A stretch of DNA of 64,000 nucleotides from JBDWFY01 sp965275915 (GTDB lineage Bacteria; Pseudomonadota; Alphaproteobacteria; Rhizobiales; Stappiaceae), in the NCBI GenBank assembly GCA_965275915.1, contig CBDHYI010000006.1, forward strand, positions 124,001-188,000, given 5' to 3'. Both the position numbers and the translations under genes were made by a program. Position 1 is the first letter of the stretch. Every line of letters begins with the position of its first letter. The notes below the pieces were generated by a model. It was not told the origin of the DNA and ran no database searches. It saw only the letters and a program-made list of their open reading frames with translations. This document shows, one piece after another, positions 61,526 to 64,000 of this stretch.

Positions 61526-62344
61526 TCAGTTGAGCGGAACCGAGCAGATCATCCGCGTATGGTTGCTGTTGATATAGCAATGCGCGGGGATCGGGCCGAC
61601 CGGGATCGGGTAGACATAGGTTGGCTGGTTCGCACTTGCAATTGCTGCGCCCGTGGCGGCTCCGGCGGCAAATGCGGCGGCCGGGTGCGGATAATACGGG
61701 TAGTAAGGGTAGTACGGATGGTAGGGCGGATAGTAGGGATGATAGGGGTGCACATGCCAGCGGCACTCGGGTGCTTGCGGTGCATGATAGCAGTAGGGGC
61801 CTGGAATCGGATGATGATAGTAGGGGTGCGTCCGATAGCCGTAGTAACCTGGGCCGACCCTTCTGACATGAACCGCATCGACAAATATGGCGATGTTGCT
61901 GGCGCTGTCGGGCAGCGTGCCGGAAAGAACCTTGACGCCGTACTTGATGCCCGTCGCGCTTGTTTCTGCTGATATCAGTTCAACAATAGCCGGTGCTTCG
62001 CTGACATTGCCGAGCACACTCACAGCGGCATTGGGCGGATCGACGGCAAATGGCCCGTTGGGTGACTTCCAGAGATCGACGAATTTCCGGGCATCCATCT
62101 GGCCGGTCAGCCGGTAGGGATGATCGCTGAAAAATATGGTTGCCGGTGCCAATCCCTCGACCGTCATGTTCGTTCCGTCGAACGTCATGGATGCAGCCTG
62201 CTGAACATATTCATAACTTGGTCCTGCCGGAACATTGACCGGCAGTGGCGCCGGGGCAGGGGCTTGTTGGGCGGTCTGTGCGAAACTGGCCGTCGTGCCG
62301 ATCGCCAGCAGTCCAGCGTAAAAAATTACTGAGAGCCGTCGCAT
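61526..62344 (-). CDS. Exported His/Tyr/Pro-rich protein
   Basis: 272 aa with signal peptide (LSVIFYAGLLAIGTTASFAQ). Residues about 35-155 form a folded domain (SYEYVQQAASMTFDGTNMTVEGLAPATIFFSD...). The C-terminal third is a low-complexity repeat of HPYY/PYHPYY units followed by an Ala/Gly stretch and a CYINSNHTRMICS end. Histidine richness suggests metal binding, but this is inference. Confidence 0.75.
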   Translation of the reverse strand: MRRLSVIFYAGLLAIGTTASFAQTAQQAPAPAPLPVNVPAGPSYEYVQQAASMTFDGTNMTVEGLAPATIFFSDHPYRLTGQMDARKFVDLWKSPNGPFAVDPPNAAVSVLGNVSEAPAIVELISAETSATGIKYGVKVLSGTLPDSASNIAIFVDAVHVRRVGPGYYGYRTHPYYHHPIPGPYCYHAPQAPECRWHVHPYHPYYPPYHPYYPYYPYYPHPAAAFAAGAATGAAIASANQPTYVYPIPVGPIPAHCYINSNHTRMICSVPLN

Positions 62345-62586
62345 TTGAAATACCTCAAATTGTGGTGAGGTTCACAATGTAACAGGCATGCGGTCACGAA
62401 ATTGTGATCTAGAGCACTATTTCCGGCTTTGCGTGACAGTTCGAAGTCTGGTTGCGGCGCGGCGGCCTCCGCAATTCCAGCAGGCCGGCGTCAGCCAATT
62501 GCATCTTGACGGCAAGACGGATCGGCTGACGCGCTGTCTTTTCCGGATATTCTTATAAGGATGCCGGAATTGGCGCCGTTTGCCGA

Positions 62587-62958
62587 TCAGCGCGCAAAGA
62601 TACCAAAAGAATTCCCATCCGGATCGATGCAGTAACCAAATCGTCCCGCCGGGATTGAAATAATATCGGAAATAACTTCGCCGCCGGCGGTCTTCACCCG
62701 GTCAAGCGCCTCCTGAAGATCTCCAGGACTGGCAAAATGCACCGTAGGTCCATTACCGGATGCGGCGGGCGTGCCGACATAAAGATGGCCCGCAATGCCC
62801 ATGCCGTCGGTTGTAGGGAACATGGCAATTTCATTGGGACCTTCATCCTGCTTTTTCAGGTCAAGGTTAAAGACTGTGTTGTAAAAGGCGATGGATTTGT
62901 CGAGATCCGACACGGGAATTTCGGCCCAGAGGGTGAAATGCTGCGGACTGAAGGTCAT
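62587..62958 (-). CDS. VOC-family (glyoxalase-like) protein
   Basis: 123 aa; FTLWAEIPVSDLDKSIAFYNTVFNLDLKK and GGEVISDIISIPAGRFGYCIDPDGNSFGIF are the two VOC half-motifs. The start ATG at 62958 gives the family's usual beginning. No substrate can be assigned. The gap to 62345 contains no gene. Confidence 0.88.
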   Translation of the reverse strand: MTFSPQHFTLWAEIPVSDLDKSIAFYNTVFNLDLKKQDEGPNEIAMFPTTDGMGIAGHLYVGTPAASGNGPTVHFASPGDLQEALDRVKTAGGEVISDIISIPAGRFGYCIDPDGNSFGIFAR

Positions 62959-63099
62959 GATGATTGGTCTCCGTTTGTCTTGGGTGTGACGGAGACATCG
63001 CACAGGCCTGCTGACAACCCTGTGGCAGGAGTGTTGCGGGATGTGGTAGGCCGCAAATTGGAACGCCATACCCGCCCGATATGCTGAGCGGGATGACGT

Positions 63100-64000
63100 T
63101 TATTTCATGTCGCGAAGGGCGCGACAGAACGCATCCAGCTCAGACTCGTTGTTATAGTAATGAACCGATGCTCGAACCACGGCATCAAGGTGTCTTCTTG
63201 GCAGGTCGATTTGAGAGGAGGTGTGCGTGCTAACCGAGACGTTGATGTTGCCTTGTGCGAGGCGCTCCTTTATCTCCAACGGCTTGACCATGTCTTTTGT
63301 GAAGGTAACGATGCCACCCTTTTCAGCGCCGAGATCCTGGACAGTTACGCCGGAAATCAGGTTGAGTTCGCGACGCAAATCTGTCGCCACTGACTTGATC
63401 CGGTTTTCAATCGCGGGCAATCCCAGGCCGAGCGCATATCGAACAGCCGCCCCCAGTCCGATCTGCCCCGCAACAAACCGTTCCCATGTTTCGAAACGCT
63501 TGGCTCCGGGCCGCAACTGATAGGTGTCCGGACCCAGCCAATCGCTGGATTCAAGATCCACAAACGGTGGATGCAGCGTATCGACAATATCCTTGTCGAC
63601 ATAGAGAAATCCGGTGCCGCGAGGCCCGCGAAGATATTTTCTGCCGGTTCCTGACAGGAAATGGCAGCCAAGGTGTTTGACATCGAGGTCAAGCTGCCCG
63701 GCTGACTGGCAGGCATCCAGCAAATAGAGAATGCCGTACTCCCGCGCAATCTCGCCAACGGCGGCAGCCGGATTAATCAGCCCGCCCTGTGTCGGAATGT
63801 GGGTCAGCGAGATAAGCCGCGTTCTTGGCGTAATCGCCTGTTTCAGCGCACTCAGGTCGATCTGGCCGTCAGCATCGTCATCAATCAGAATGATCTCGAT
63901 CCCATGCTGTGCTTTTGCTTGAAGAAGAGCGACGTAGTTGGAGACATATTCCGCACGGCAGGTCAGAACCTGATCACCGGCCTTAAAGGGAATGGAGTAA
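63100..64000 (-). CDS. Class V aminotransferase (5' partial)
   Basis: The frame is open to the window end, giving 299 codons, so the N-terminus is outside. GILYLLDACQSAGQLDLDVKHLGCHFLSGTGRKYLRGPRGTGFLYV has the PLP-binding Asp and Lys of the class V fold; LEIKERLAQGNINVSVS and RASVHYYNNESELDAFCRAL complete it. Such enzymes include cysteine desulfurases and other PLP lyases; the subfamily cannot be named. Confidence 0.88.
   Translation of the reverse strand, partial: YSIPFKAGDQVLTCRAEYVSNYVALLQAKAQHGIEIILIDDDADGQIDLSALKQAITPRTRLISLTHIPTQGGLINPAAAVGEIAREYGILYLLDACQSAGQLDLDVKHLGCHFLSGTGRKYLRGPRGTGFLYVDKDIVDTLHPPFVDLESSDWLGPDTYQLRPGAKRFETWERFVAGQIGLGAAVRYALGLGLPAIENRIKSVATDLRRELNLISGVTVQDLGAEKGGIVTFTKDMVKPLEIKERLAQGNINVSVSTHTSSQIDLPRRHLDAVVRASVHYYNNESELDAFCRALRDMK

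Overview
The window is chromosomal DNA of an alphaproteobacterium, most likely order Hyphomicrobiales (Rhizobiales). The evidence is the housekeeping order (NAD(P)H-hydrate repair enzyme, glnB, glnA; then tig, clpP, clpX, lon, hupB, tRNA-Val), the sequence character of these proteins, and a GcrA-family gene on the resident prophage. Genus cannot be fixed from the window alone.

Layout. Positions 1-15,100 are host core genes: an AsmA/YhdP-type protein cut by the window edge, tyrS, the nitrogen genes glnA and glnB (glnB behind a sigma-54-type promoter), bifunctional nnrE/nnrD, tRNA-Leu(UAG), the chaperone/protease cluster tig-clpP-clpX-lon, hupB and tRNA-Val(UAC).

From 15,081 to 57,991 lies a prophage of about 42.9 kb, inserted in the 3' end of tRNA-Val. 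A 17-bp core (ctctcaccgcccaccat) is present at both ends. Reading left to right it contains: a leftward operon ending in the tyrosine integrase (small DNA-metabolism proteins, a MazG-like and an ASCH protein); a HIRAN protein; an immunity region with an XRE repressor flanked by two pairs of GGGGATAAATCCCC-type operators; a CII-like regulator; a secreted cargo protein; a GcrA-like regulator translationally coupled to a DNA methyltransferase; two tandem paralogous membrane-anchored pentapeptide-repeat proteins; a hicAB toxin-antitoxin pair with two palindromic operators; a D5/P4-type primase-helicase; and an iteron-like array that probably marks the replication origin. The late genes follow: HNH, terminase, portal, protease, HK97-type capsid, head-tail connectors, long-tail genes, tail tip and fibres, endolysin, nested Rz/Rz1-like spanins and holin. 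This is a siphovirus-type, probably complete prophage. Its tail chaperone carries a textbook -1 frameshift signal: GGGAAAC, a 6-nt spacer and a long stem-loop.

Between the lysis genes and attR the prophage carries a foreign-looking cassette of about 5 kb. An AT-rich leader with tandem repeats is followed by a large exported multicopper oxidase, an exported single-domain cupredoxin and a beta-propeller-like protein. This is unusual cargo for a phage and is the most interesting part of the window.

After attR the host chromosome resumes with a NitT/TauT-type ABC importer (binding protein, permease, ATPase), a DUF2147 exported protein, a His/Tyr/Pro-rich exported protein, a VOC-family protein and a class V aminotransferase cut by the window end.
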